DNA of 9,505 bases from Dehalococcoidales bacterium (GTDB lineage Bacteria; Chloroflexota; Dehalococcoidia; Dehalococcoidales; JAQTRN01): contig JAQTRN010000025.1 in NCBI GenBank assembly GCA_028711795.1, positions 1-9,505 on the forward strand, read 5' to 3'. Below the pieces are notes generated by a model that was not told where the DNA came from, ran no database searches, and was given only the letters and a program-made list of their open reading frames with translations. This document shows positions 1-5,683 of this stretch, piece by piece. Each line of letters begins with the position of its first letter. Position 1 is the stretch's first letter. The translations under genes were made by a program, and so were the position numbers.

Positions 1-61
1 TGAAGAGGATATCGTCCTGGATTTCCCTGAGTTTGCGGCGAAGGGTTGTCCTCATTTCCAT
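1..61 (-). CDS. phoU: PhoU N-terminus, second copy, cut by the window edge
   Basis: Only the first 20 codons lie inside the window, beginning MEMRTTLRRKLREIQ and ending at the left edge. They are identical, at the DNA level, to the start of the complete phoU at 3457-4125. The start is firm: AGGAGG at 68-73 sits 6 nt upstream of the ATG at 61. PhoU is a cytoplasmic helical-bundle protein that binds metal clusters and links the Pst transporter to the PhoR kinase, holding phosphate-starvation genes off when phosphate is plentiful. This copy lies just after pstB1, in the usual pstB-phoU order. Whether the rest of the gene is intact, or diverges from the other copy, cannot be seen. An assembly artefact at a contig end is a real alternative. 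Confidence 0.8.
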   Translation of the reverse strand, partial: MEMRTTLRRKLREIQDDILF

Positions 62-127
62 GGTAAACCTCCTGAATTAGCCAAATCGGCCGGTGATGTA
101 GTCCTCGGTACGTTTGTCTTTCGGGTT
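1..127. repeat. Direct repeat of at least 127 bp, left copy
   Basis: Positions 1-127 are identical, base for base, to 4065-4191 (offset 4064), and they diverge from position 128 onward. The tract covers the last 16 codons of pstB1, its stop, the AGGAGG site and the first 20 codons of the left-edge phoU. Because the window begins inside the repeat, its true length is unknown. The two pstB genes are far less alike just beyond the tract, which points to gene conversion, recent recombination or an assembly overlap. Confidence 0.95.
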
Positions 128-838
128 TGCAAAAACGTCGGCGGCAGGACCTTCTTCGATCAGACTCCCCATTAGCATAAAGGCGACGCGGTCAGCGACA
201 CGCCCGGCCTGTTGCACATTGTGAGGGGCAAGGACAATCGTAAGTCTTTCTTTCAGTTCTCGCAAAGACTCCTCGATTTTCGCCGTGGAGACCGGGTCGA
301 GGCCAGAACATGGTCGATCACAGAGGATGACCTCTGGTTCCAGTGCCAGCACGCGGGCGATGCAGAGGCGCTGCTGCTGCCCACCGGAGATACTCATTGC
401 CGAGGCATTTAGTCTTTCTTTAACTTCGTCCCAGAGGACAGCCATCCTGAGGGCTTTCTCCACCACCTGGTCCAGGGCTTTCTTCCGCTTAATACCCCTC
501 ATGCGCGGCCCGTAGGCGATATTATCGTAAATAGACATGGGCAGTGGGGTCGGCACTTCGAACACCATGCCCACTTTTCGGCGTAACTCGGTTACACTAA
601 CGTCCAGGGCATAAATGTCTTTCCCGTCAAGCAGTATCTCCCCCCCCATGTGGGCTCCTCTTATCGTGTCACTGAGTCGGTTCAGGGTGCGGAGGAGCGT
701 CGTAGTCCCGCTATTGGCCGGGCCGAAGACGGCGAGGATCTCGTTGGCTGGTATCTCCAGACTGAGATCACGTATTACCTGTTCCTTTTTGTAGTAGAAA
801 CTCAACTTCTTGACAGCTATCTTAGCTTGTGGTGTCAT
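77..838 (-). CDS. pstB: PstB1: PstB-type ABC protein with degenerate ATPase motifs
   Basis: This is a PstB-family ABC protein of normal length (253 aa), next to pstA and ending in the family-typical TEDYITGRFG. It is badly altered at the ATP-handling residues. Walker A reads GPANSGTTT (39-47), with Thr45 for the invariant Lys. The Q-loop position is Glu94 (MVFEVP) instead of Gln. Walker B reads ILCDRP with Arg175 for the catalytic Glu, while Asp174 is kept. The signature ISGGQQQR (150-157), D-loop SGLD (178-181) and His206 are preserved. Walker Lys-to-Thr and Glu-to-Arg each need at least two base changes, so a single sequencing error does not explain them. By ABC-family knowledge this subunit should hydrolyse ATP poorly or not at all in its own Walker site, but it could still donate its signature to a partner such as PstB2. 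It starts 7 nt after the pstA stop; AGGAG lies unusually close to the ATG. Confidence 0.93.
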   Translation of the reverse strand: MTPQAKIAVKKLSFYYKKEQVIRDLSLEIPANEILAVFGPANSGTTTLLRTLNRLSDTIRGAHMGGEILLDGKDIYALDVSVTELRRKVGMVFEVPTPLPMSIYDNIAYGPRMRGIKRKKALDQVVEKALRMAVLWDEVKERLNASAMSISGGQQQRLCIARVLALEPEVILCDRPCSGLDPVSTAKIEESLRELKERLTIVLAPHNVQQAGRVADRVAFMLMGSLIEEGPAADVFANPKDKRTEDYITGRFG

Positions 839-845
839 ATCTCCT

Positions 846-1736
846 CTAGCGGCCTCGGGCGACGAACCGGTTTACCAGTATGTTGGCCACGATATTTATC
901 AGGAGAATCAAGATAATGAGTAGGGCTGCCGTACCGTAGGCCCGCTCCATGGAGATTCCCTCACGTGCCAAAATATAGAAGTGGACAGCCATCGTCCGGG
1001 TAGGCGCAAAGATGGATGTCGGTATACGTAGTGCCGACCCAGCCGTCAAGATGACGGCAGCAGTCTCGGCGACACAACGTCCGATTCCCAGGATGACTCC
1101 GGTGGCGATACCGGGCAGCGCCGATGGCACGACTGCTCGAGTGATTGTCTGCCACCTGGTTCCACCTAATGACAGGCTCACCTCGCGGTATATTTGTGGC
1201 ACGGTACGGATAGCTTCCTCAGAGGTACGGATGATAGTGGGCAAAATCATCACCGCCAGCGTCAGCCCGCCGGAAACAATTGACCAGCCCAATTTAAGAT
1301 AAATGACAAAGAAGATGAAGCCAAAAAGCCCGTAGACGATTGAGGGTATCCCGGCCAGTGACTCGGCACCGAAGCGGATGATGCGGGTGATTCCGCCTTC
1401 ATAAGTATACTCGGTAAGGTAGAATGCTGTTCCCACTCCCAGTGGTGCCGCGATTACTATGGCCACTGCGGTCACTGCCAGGGTTCCGATTATCGGGGAT
1501 AGAATCCCACCAGACCGCCCCATATCACTGGGAATCTCGGACACAAATTCCCAGTCAAGTTCAGGGATCCCTTTTGACAGGATATAGAAGATGATAGCGA
1601 ACAGAATGAGTATGACGAGCACAGCGGCCGCCCAGATTGTTGCCTTGGCAATAGCCTGGGTCTGCCGCGCATTGAGCCGTCTGGCCTTCGGAGTCGTACC
1701 ATCGAACGAAACCATCCGCGTATTGTTAACGCTCAT
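846..1736 (-). CDS. pstA: PstA, phosphate ABC transporter permease
   Basis: This is one of the two membrane subunits of the high-affinity phosphate transporter; it pairs with PstC to form the channel. About six hydrophobic segments are visible: one near the N-terminus (WAAAVLVILILFAIIFYIL), then others including SPIIGTLAVTAVAIVIAA, GIPSIVYGLFGFIFF, a segment around VMILPTII, ATGVILGIGRCVAETAAVIL and LLIILILLINIVANIL. The ABC-coupling EAA-type loop is present (EEAIRTVPQIYREVSLSLGG, then TRWQTI), where the PstB coupling groove docks. I place the start at 1736, because GGAG lies 8 nt upstream and the ATG overlaps the pstC stop by 11 nt, giving 296 aa. An in-frame ATG at 1766 would add ten residues but has no clear ribosome site. 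It is translationally linked to pstC upstream and pstB1 downstream. Confidence 0.95.
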   Translation of the reverse strand: MSVNNTRMVSFDGTTPKARRLNARQTQAIAKATIWAAAVLVILILFAIIFYILSKGIPELDWEFVSEIPSDMGRSGGILSPIIGTLAVTAVAIVIAAPLGVGTAFYLTEYTYEGGITRIIRFGAESLAGIPSIVYGLFGFIFFVIYLKLGWSIVSGGLTLAVMILPTIIRTSEEAIRTVPQIYREVSLSLGGTRWQTITRAVVPSALPGIATGVILGIGRCVAETAAVILTAGSALRIPTSIFAPTRTMAVHFYILAREGISMERAYGTAALLIILILLINIVANILVNRFVARGR

Positions 1737-2580
1737 CTTGTCTTCTCCGCAAGGCATATTGGGCAACCGAGTTCAGAATCATGATCATCACCAGTAACAC
1801 GATGCCCGTGGCAAAGAGGGCCTGCCGGTGCTCTCCGGCGGCATAGGCCATCTCAATACCAATGTTGGTCGTCAGGGTACGGGCCGGGTCAAGTATTGAC
1901 GATGGCATGGCAACGGCGTTGCCTAATACCATAATTACTGCCATCGTCTCGCCAATAGCCCGACCCATGCCCAGGATAACGGCCGCCAATATACCCGACC
2001 TGGCGGCTGGTAGCAAGACCCCATGAATTGTCTGCCACTGCGTCGCCCCAAGGGCAAAGGCGCCCTCCCTGTAGGGTGGAGGCAGTGCAAGAAGGGAGAC
2101 TTCGGAGATACTGATGATCGTCGGTAGAATCATGATGGCGAGGATGATGGAGCCAGCCAGAATGCTTAACCCTGGCCCGCCGATGTAGTTGCGGATCAAC
2201 GGCACAACGAAGATTAGCCCCCAGAATCCATATACCACCGAAGGTATGCCGGCTAGCAACTGGATAGCCGGCCTGATGGCATTCCTGACGGTGGCCGGAG
2301 CGAATTCCGTGAGAAAGATGGCACAGCAAAGGGCAATAGGGACTCCCAGGATGATTGCCCCCAGTGTCACTGATAGCGAACCGACAATCATCGGGAAAAT
2401 TCCGAAGGCGCCCTGGCTGGGTGCCCATTTCATGCCGAAAATAAAGTTAAAGACGCCAACGCGCGCAATAAGAGGTACCCCTTCCACGAAGATAAAGACT
2501 GTGATCAATACCAAAGCTGAAAGGGCAGAGAAAGCAATCACCAGAAGGACTCGCCCCGGTATTTTCTCGCTAAACCTCAT
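1726..2580 (-). CDS. pstC: PstC, phosphate ABC transporter permease
   Basis: This is the second membrane subunit of the phosphate transporter (284 aa). It has about six membrane segments: a first near residues 12-35 (VLLVIAFSALSALVLITVFI), then segments around FPMIVGSLSVTLGAIILG, GIPSVVYGFWGLIFVV, LAGSIILAIMILPTII, ILAAVILGMGRAIGETMAVI and LFATGIVLLVMIMILNSV. The cytoplasmic coupling loop reads EVSLLALPPPYREGAFALGA, followed by TQWQTI, as expected for PstC. GxGRAIGETMAV is a strongly conserved PstC/PstA stretch. Its ATG overlaps the pstS stop by 4 nt (ATGA), and its 3' end overlaps the pstA start, so pstS-pstC-pstA are translationally coupled. No unusual substitutions were seen, so the membrane core looks functional even though the adjacent ATPase does not. 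Confidence 0.95.
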   Translation of the reverse strand: MRFSEKIPGRVLLVIAFSALSALVLITVFIFVEGVPLIARVGVFNFIFGMKWAPSQGAFGIFPMIVGSLSVTLGAIILGVPIALCCAIFLTEFAPATVRNAIRPAIQLLAGIPSVVYGFWGLIFVVPLIRNYIGGPGLSILAGSIILAIMILPTIISISEVSLLALPPPYREGAFALGATQWQTIHGVLLPAARSGILAAVILGMGRAIGETMAVIMVLGNAVAMPSSILDPARTLTTNIGIEMAYAAGEHRQALFATGIVLLVMIMILNSVAQYALRRRQDER

Positions 2581-3422
2581 GGTCTTCCCTCCACGGTAGT
2601 GACCAGTCCTTCTTCGTTCAGAATTTCTCGCCCCTCCGCCGACAGCGTGAAGTCGATGAACTGTCTGGTCGACCCGGTCGGCTCATTACGAGCAACAAAG
2701 AGGAAGGGTCGGGTGAGGGTGTAGGTACCATTAGCGACATTCTCTCGGGTGGCGGCCACACTTCCCAGAGCAATGGCCTTGACCTGATCATTGACCAGGC
2801 CGAGGGAGATAAAACCGATCGCAGCCGCATCATCCGACACCAACTGTCGTACCGCCCCGTTGGAGTCCTGTACCATGGCCCTAGGCGTAATCTCTACTTT
2901 GCCCATCACGAGGCTTTCGAAGGCGGATCGTGTCCCTGAGCCCTCCTCACGGGTGAAGATGTGTATCTCCGATTTCGCCCCACCAATTTGGCTCCAGTCG
3001 CTGATGATAGCCGTGTAGATGTCACGCACCTGGTCCAAGGTAAGGTTACGAACAGGATTGTCGGGGTGAACAACAACGGCTAGTCCATCCTTGGCGATTT
3101 CCACCCACCAGAGCTTTGTCTCATCCCCCTTCAATGTGCGGGAAGACATGCCGACATCAGCTGTACCGGACTGTACAGCCAGTATCCCGGCCGCCGAGCC
3201 ACCGCCCTCAATATCAATAGAGATATCCGGGTACAGTGTCATATACTCCTCGGCCAGGATTTCGGCAAATGGCTGTACTGAAGTTGAGCCGGCGAGGACA
3301 ATATTAGCTTCAGGTAAGCGGTCACAGGCCGACAACATACTTACTGTAACGATCACCGGGAGAGTAAGTATCGTTAAGGCGAGCGTTCCGTGCGTTCTAG
3401 ATTTCCGGGGCCCAGGTGTCAT
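2577..3422 (-). CDS. pstS: PstS, phosphate-binding lipoprotein
   Basis: This is the extracytoplasmic phosphate receptor that delivers phosphate to PstCA. The 281-aa product has a basic n-region (PRKSRTH), a hydrophobic core and a lipobox LSAC (30-33), so Cys33 is the likely lipidated residue after signal peptidase II cleavage. The mature protein begins near NIVLAGSTSVQPFAEILAEE, the PstS-type phosphate-contact region. It continues with IEGGGSAAGILAVQSGTADV and the REEGSGTRSAFE segment, both typical of the short PstS-like binding proteins. It lies 34 nt after the phoU stop with a modest GGAG about 11 nt from the ATG, so it is probably cotranscribed with pstB2-phoU. Its stop overlaps the pstC start. 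No separate promoter or Pho box is evident in the 34-nt gap. Confidence 0.94.
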   Translation of the reverse strand: MTPGPRKSRTHGTLALTILTLPVIVTVSMLSACDRLPEANIVLAGSTSVQPFAEILAEEYMTLYPDISIDIEGGGSAAGILAVQSGTADVGMSSRTLKGDETKLWWVEIAKDGLAVVVHPDNPVRNLTLDQVRDIYTAIISDWSQIGGAKSEIHIFTREEGSGTRSAFESLVMGKVEITPRAMVQDSNGAVRQLVSDDAAAIGFISLGLVNDQVKAIALGSVAATRENVANGTYTLTRPFLFVARNEPTGSTRQFIDFTLSAEGREILNEEGLVTTVEGRP

Positions 3423-3456
3423 GTTCTCAATACTCCATAGATAGGCTGTAGCCGAT

Positions 3457-4125
3457 CTAGTATTTAGAAGTTTGCAGCTCCTCCATTTTGCCGGTGACGA
3501 CGTAGATGACGCGTTCGCAGATGTTGGTTACCCGGTCGGCGCTGCGTTCCAGGTTATGGGCCACCCAGATAAGGCGGGTGGCGCGGTTAATGGTCTTTGG
3601 GTCCTCAGCCATGTAGGTCAGCAATTCACGGAAGACCTGGTCATAGAGGTTATCGACCTCGTCATCTTCGGCCATGATATTCTTGGCGGCTTCGACATCG
3701 CGATGGACGGCTGCATCCAGGCTACGGTGCAGCATATCGACTGTTTTTTCGGCCATACGGGGGATATCGATGAGGGGTTTCAAAGGTGGTTCGTCACCCA
3801 GCATGATGGTGATTCGGGCGATACCCAGTGCGTAATCGCCGATCCGCTCCAGTTCGGTGGCGATATAAAGGCCGGTAATGATGATCCTTAAGTAATCAGC
3901 CACGGGCTGCTGGGTAGCGATCAACTGGATGCACTTGTTTTCGATGTCGAATCGTTTTTCGTTGATCTTAGCGTCGTCGTCGATAACTGTCCGTGCCAGC
4001 ACCAAATCTCTTTTCTTCAACGAGTCCACGGAGCGGAGGATAGCTTTCTCGACCATGCTCCCCATGAAGAGGATATCGTCCTGGATTTCCCTGAGTTTGC
4101 GGCGAAGGGTTGTCCTCATTTCCAT
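3457..4125 (-). CDS. phoU: PhoU, phosphate signalling regulator
   Basis: The complete 222-aa protein has the two repeated three-helix PhoU domains, roughly residues 8-105 and 115-205. Acidic metal-binding style motifs are visible around EKRFDIENK and EDDEVDNLYDQVF, and YIATELERIGDYALGIARI is a conserved PhoU stretch repeated later as VAHNLERSADRVTNI. PhoU acts in the cytoplasm, bridging PstB and PhoR so that adequate phosphate suppresses PhoB phosphorylation. The start at 4125 is supported by AGGAGG at 4132-4137 with 6 nt spacing. It follows pstB2 by 15 nt and precedes pstS. Its first 20 codons, together with the end of pstB2, are part of a perfect repeat of at least 127 bp shared with the left edge of the window. 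Confidence 0.95.
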   Translation of the reverse strand: MEMRTTLRRKLREIQDDILFMGSMVEKAILRSVDSLKKRDLVLARTVIDDDAKINEKRFDIENKCIQLIATQQPVADYLRIIITGLYIATELERIGDYALGIARITIMLGDEPPLKPLIDIPRMAEKTVDMLHRSLDAAVHRDVEAAKNIMAEDDEVDNLYDQVFRELLTYMAEDPKTINRATRLIWVAHNLERSADRVTNICERVIYVVTGKMEELQTSKY

Positions 4126-4191
4126 GGTAAACCTCCTGAATTAGCCAAATCGGCCGGTGATGTAGTCCTCGGTACGTTTGTCTTTCGGGTT
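4065..4191. repeat. Direct repeat of at least 127 bp, right copy
   Basis: This is the internal copy of the repeat at 1-127. It spans the 3' end of pstB2, the 15-nt gap and the 5' end of the complete phoU. A right boundary is visible at 4191/4192, where the pstB codons diverge. The left boundary cannot be set because the other copy is cut by the window edge. Confidence 0.95.
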
Positions 4192-5049
4192 AGTGAAGAT
4201 TTGAGAGGTCGGGCCATATTCCACCAGCACCCCGGACCTATCCGGGTCCATCAAAAAGCACGCGGCCATATCGGATACTCGCGCAGCTTGCTGCATGTTA
4301 TGAGTCACAATGACAATAGTGTAATTGGCCGCTAAATTGGTCATTAAGTCCTCTATCTTGAGAGTAGCTACCGGGTCCAGCGCGCTACAGGGTTCGTCCA
4401 TTAGAATGACCTCTGGTTCCACCGCTAGTACCCGGGCAATACACAGTCGCTGCTGTTGGCCTCCGGAGAGGGCTAAGGCTGACTGGTCAAGTTTTTCCTT
4501 CACCTCATCCCACAGTGCTGCCAGTTTTAAGCTCTTCTCCACGATATCGCCTAGTTCGCCGCGACTTTTCCTGCCATGTTGCCTTGGTCCGAAGGACACA
4601 TTATCGAAAACTGACATTGGGAATGGGTTCGGTTTCTGAAAGACCATGCCAACCCTTTTCCGCAGCTCGACAACGTCAGTTGATTTTTCATAGATGTGAA
4701 CGCCATCCAGTTCAACACACCCTTCTACTCTGGCTCTCGTGATGAGGTCATTCATCCGGTTAAATAGACGGAGGAATGAAGACTTGCCACATCCCGATGG
4801 GCCAATGATGGCTGTAATCGCGTGTTCCGGGATATCCAGACTGATATCCTTAAGAGCCCGGAAAGTCCCATAGTAAAGGCTTACCCGTTCCGTTCTCAGT
4901 TTGGTATTGTGGTGGACCAATCTGTTGTTCGGTAAAACAGTGTTTATTTTCACAGACATACTCGTTAACACTTCAGTTTTCCAGGAAGTCTCCCCGCTGC
5001 AACCGGCCAGAGTTGAGCCTGTTACCAGCAGTACCGATACTGCCAGCAT
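4141..5049 (-). CDS. pstB: PstB2: canonical phosphate ATPase with an N-terminal lipoprotein-signal remnant
   Basis: This is the ATP-hydrolysing subunit of the phosphate transporter. Every motif is intact: Walker A GPSGCGKSS (83-91, Lys89), Q-loop Gln138 in MVFQKPNPFP, signature LSGGQQQR (194-201), Walker B ILMDEP (Asp218, Glu219), D-loop SALD and His250. The core aligns from about residue 51 and the C-terminus is TEDYITGRFG. The first 30 residues are abnormal for PstB: a hydrophobic stretch followed by LAGCSGETS is a textbook lipobox (Cys17). GGGGG just upstream of the ATG at 5049 favours that start, so the extension may be translated. A PstB of usual length would start at Met31 (4959), where the ribosome site is weak. 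I infer a fusion left by deletion of pstS-pstC-pstA from a duplicated operon. A Pho-box-like promoter lies immediately upstream. Confidence 0.93.
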   Translation of the reverse strand: MLAVSVLLVTGSTLAGCSGETSWKTEVLTSMSVKINTVLPNNRLVHHNTKLRTERVSLYYGTFRALKDISLDIPEHAITAIIGPSGCGKSSFLRLFNRMNDLITRARVEGCVELDGVHIYEKSTDVVELRKRVGMVFQKPNPFPMSVFDNVSFGPRQHGRKSRGELGDIVEKSLKLAALWDEVKEKLDQSALALSGGQQQRLCIARVLAVEPEVILMDEPCSALDPVATLKIEDLMTNLAANYTIVIVTHNMQQAARVSDMAACFLMDPDRSGVLVEYGPTSQIFTNPKDKRTEDYITGRFG

Positions 5050-5064
5050 TAACCCCCTTTTCCT

Positions 5065-5111
5065 CTATCTTAGCCGGTCAGGTTTAAGGCTCGTTTAAGG
5101 GCTGATTAAAG
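5065..5111 (-). promoter_or_regulatory. Candidate Pho box and -10 element upstream of pstB2
   Basis: On the plus strand GTTTAAG occurs at 5082-5088 and again at 5093-5099, and a variant GATTAAA at 5104-5110. The starts are exactly 11 bp apart. Read toward pstB2 these are CTTAAAC-type units resembling the TTAA-centred Pho boxes of Gram-positive bacteria and cyanobacteria. A -10-like TAAGAT (5067-5072, 4 of 6 matches to TATAAT) follows the last unit by 9 bp, and no good -35 is present. That is the arrangement of a promoter activated by PhoB-type regulators. The predicted start near 5060 would leave a short leader containing the GGGGG ribosome site. Binding by this PhoB is inferred. Confidence 0.65.
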
Positions 5112-5124
5112 AATGGTAAAATTT

Positions 5125-5517
5125 CTATTGCCGGATTTCCTTAATCAGTTTCTCCACTCTGACCCGGATCTCATCGCGTATCTGCCGTACTTTTTCTATC
5201 GGTTGCCCATGCGGGTCCTCAAGCTTCCAGTCCTCAGTAGGGATAAAACTGGCCGGGCAAGCCTCCTCAGCGCTACAGCCCATGGTGATGGCCCGGTCAG
5301 CGGTCTCCAGCATCTCATAGGTCAGCCGTTTGGGCTTCTGCTGACTGATGTCGATGCCTACTTCCCGCATAGCCGTGACTACCATTGGATTTACCTGCGT
5401 TGCTGGCTCGGTCCCGGCTGAAATCGCCACAGCCCGCCCCTGCGCCAGGTGGTTGAAGAACGCCTCCGCCATCTGGCTCCGACCCGCATTGTGAACACAG
5501 ATAAAAACAATCTTCAT
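5125..5517 (-). CDS. ArsC-type arsenate reductase / low-molecular-weight phosphotyrosine phosphatase family
   Basis: This is a 130-aa protein of the LMW phosphatase fold. The N-terminal P-loop CVHNAGRSQMAE (from Cys8) matches the CX5R catalytic loop, and EDWKLEDPHGQP supplies the general-acid Asp-Pro motif. Two further cysteines in MGCSAEEACPA sit where thioredoxin-coupled ArsC proteins carry their redox pair, although they are 6 residues apart rather than the 7 of the classical Gram-positive enzymes. I therefore favour arsenate reductase over tyrosine phosphatase, without certainty. Arsenate enters cells through phosphate transporters, so placement between phoR and pst genes makes sense. No arsenite efflux gene or ArsR is visible here. 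The gap to phoR is 166 bp, and an extended -10 promoter (TGATATAAT) ends 9 nt before the ATG. Confidence 0.85.
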   Translation of the reverse strand: MKIVFICVHNAGRSQMAEAFFNHLAQGRAVAISAGTEPATQVNPMVVTAMREVGIDISQQKPKRLTYEMLETADRAITMGCSAEEACPASFIPTEDWKLEDPHGQPIEKVRQIRDEIRVRVEKLIKEIRQ

Positions 5518-5526
5518 ATGAAAATC

Positions 5527-5535
5527 ATTATATCA
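5527..5535 (-). promoter_or_regulatory. Extended -10 promoter of the arsC-like gene
   Basis: On the minus strand TGATATAAT gives a perfect TATAAT with an extended TGn. It is only 9 nt upstream of the ATG at 5517. No convincing -35 is present at the usual distance, which is normal for extended -10 promoters. Transcription starting 6-8 nt downstream would leave essentially no leader, and no Shine-Dalgarno is present. The gene may therefore be expressed independently of phoB-phoR. Confidence 0.5.
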
Positions 5536-5569
5536 GCGGCTCGATCATGGGAGTCGGCGCTACCCGAAG

Positions 5570-5593
5570 ACTCTCGGCGGTGCGCTGAGGAGT
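5570..5593 (-). other. GC-rich hairpin in the phoR-arsC gap
   Basis: An inverted repeat forms about 10 pairs (two G-T, one bulged A) around a 3-nt loop: ACTCTCGGCG at 5570-5579 pairs with CGCTGAGGAGT at 5583-5593. There is no T-run after it on either strand, so it is not a standard intrinsic terminator. It could be an mRNA-stabilising or processing structure between phoR and the arsC-like gene, or chance. The rest of the 5518-5683 gap holds no gene that I can support. Confidence 0.3.
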
Positions 5594-5683
5594 GGTCAGC
5601 AACATCGTTGCCGCCTGACTACTTACCTTTCCGGCTTGCGGTATAATCAATTACATATTGACTCGACTACTCGATCTGGTCTT

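Noticed and set aside
1889..2428. Minus-strand open frame of 179 codons inside pstC
   Set aside because: It overlaps the conserved pstC frame completely; the residue mix is that of a shifted membrane-protein frame.
3472..3891. Plus-strand open frame of 139 codons across phoU
   Set aside because: It is antisense to a well-supported phoU, has no ribosome site or recognisable domain, and is best explained as a codon-bias shadow.
5642..5647. TATAAT on the plus strand in the phoR-arsC gap
   Set aside because: No -35 at a usable distance and no plus-strand gene downstream; phoR lies antisense.
5655..5680. Possible terminator after phoR (GACTCGA / TCGATC inverted repeat)
   Set aside because: The stem is short and bulged, and no T-run follows in the direction of phoR transcription.
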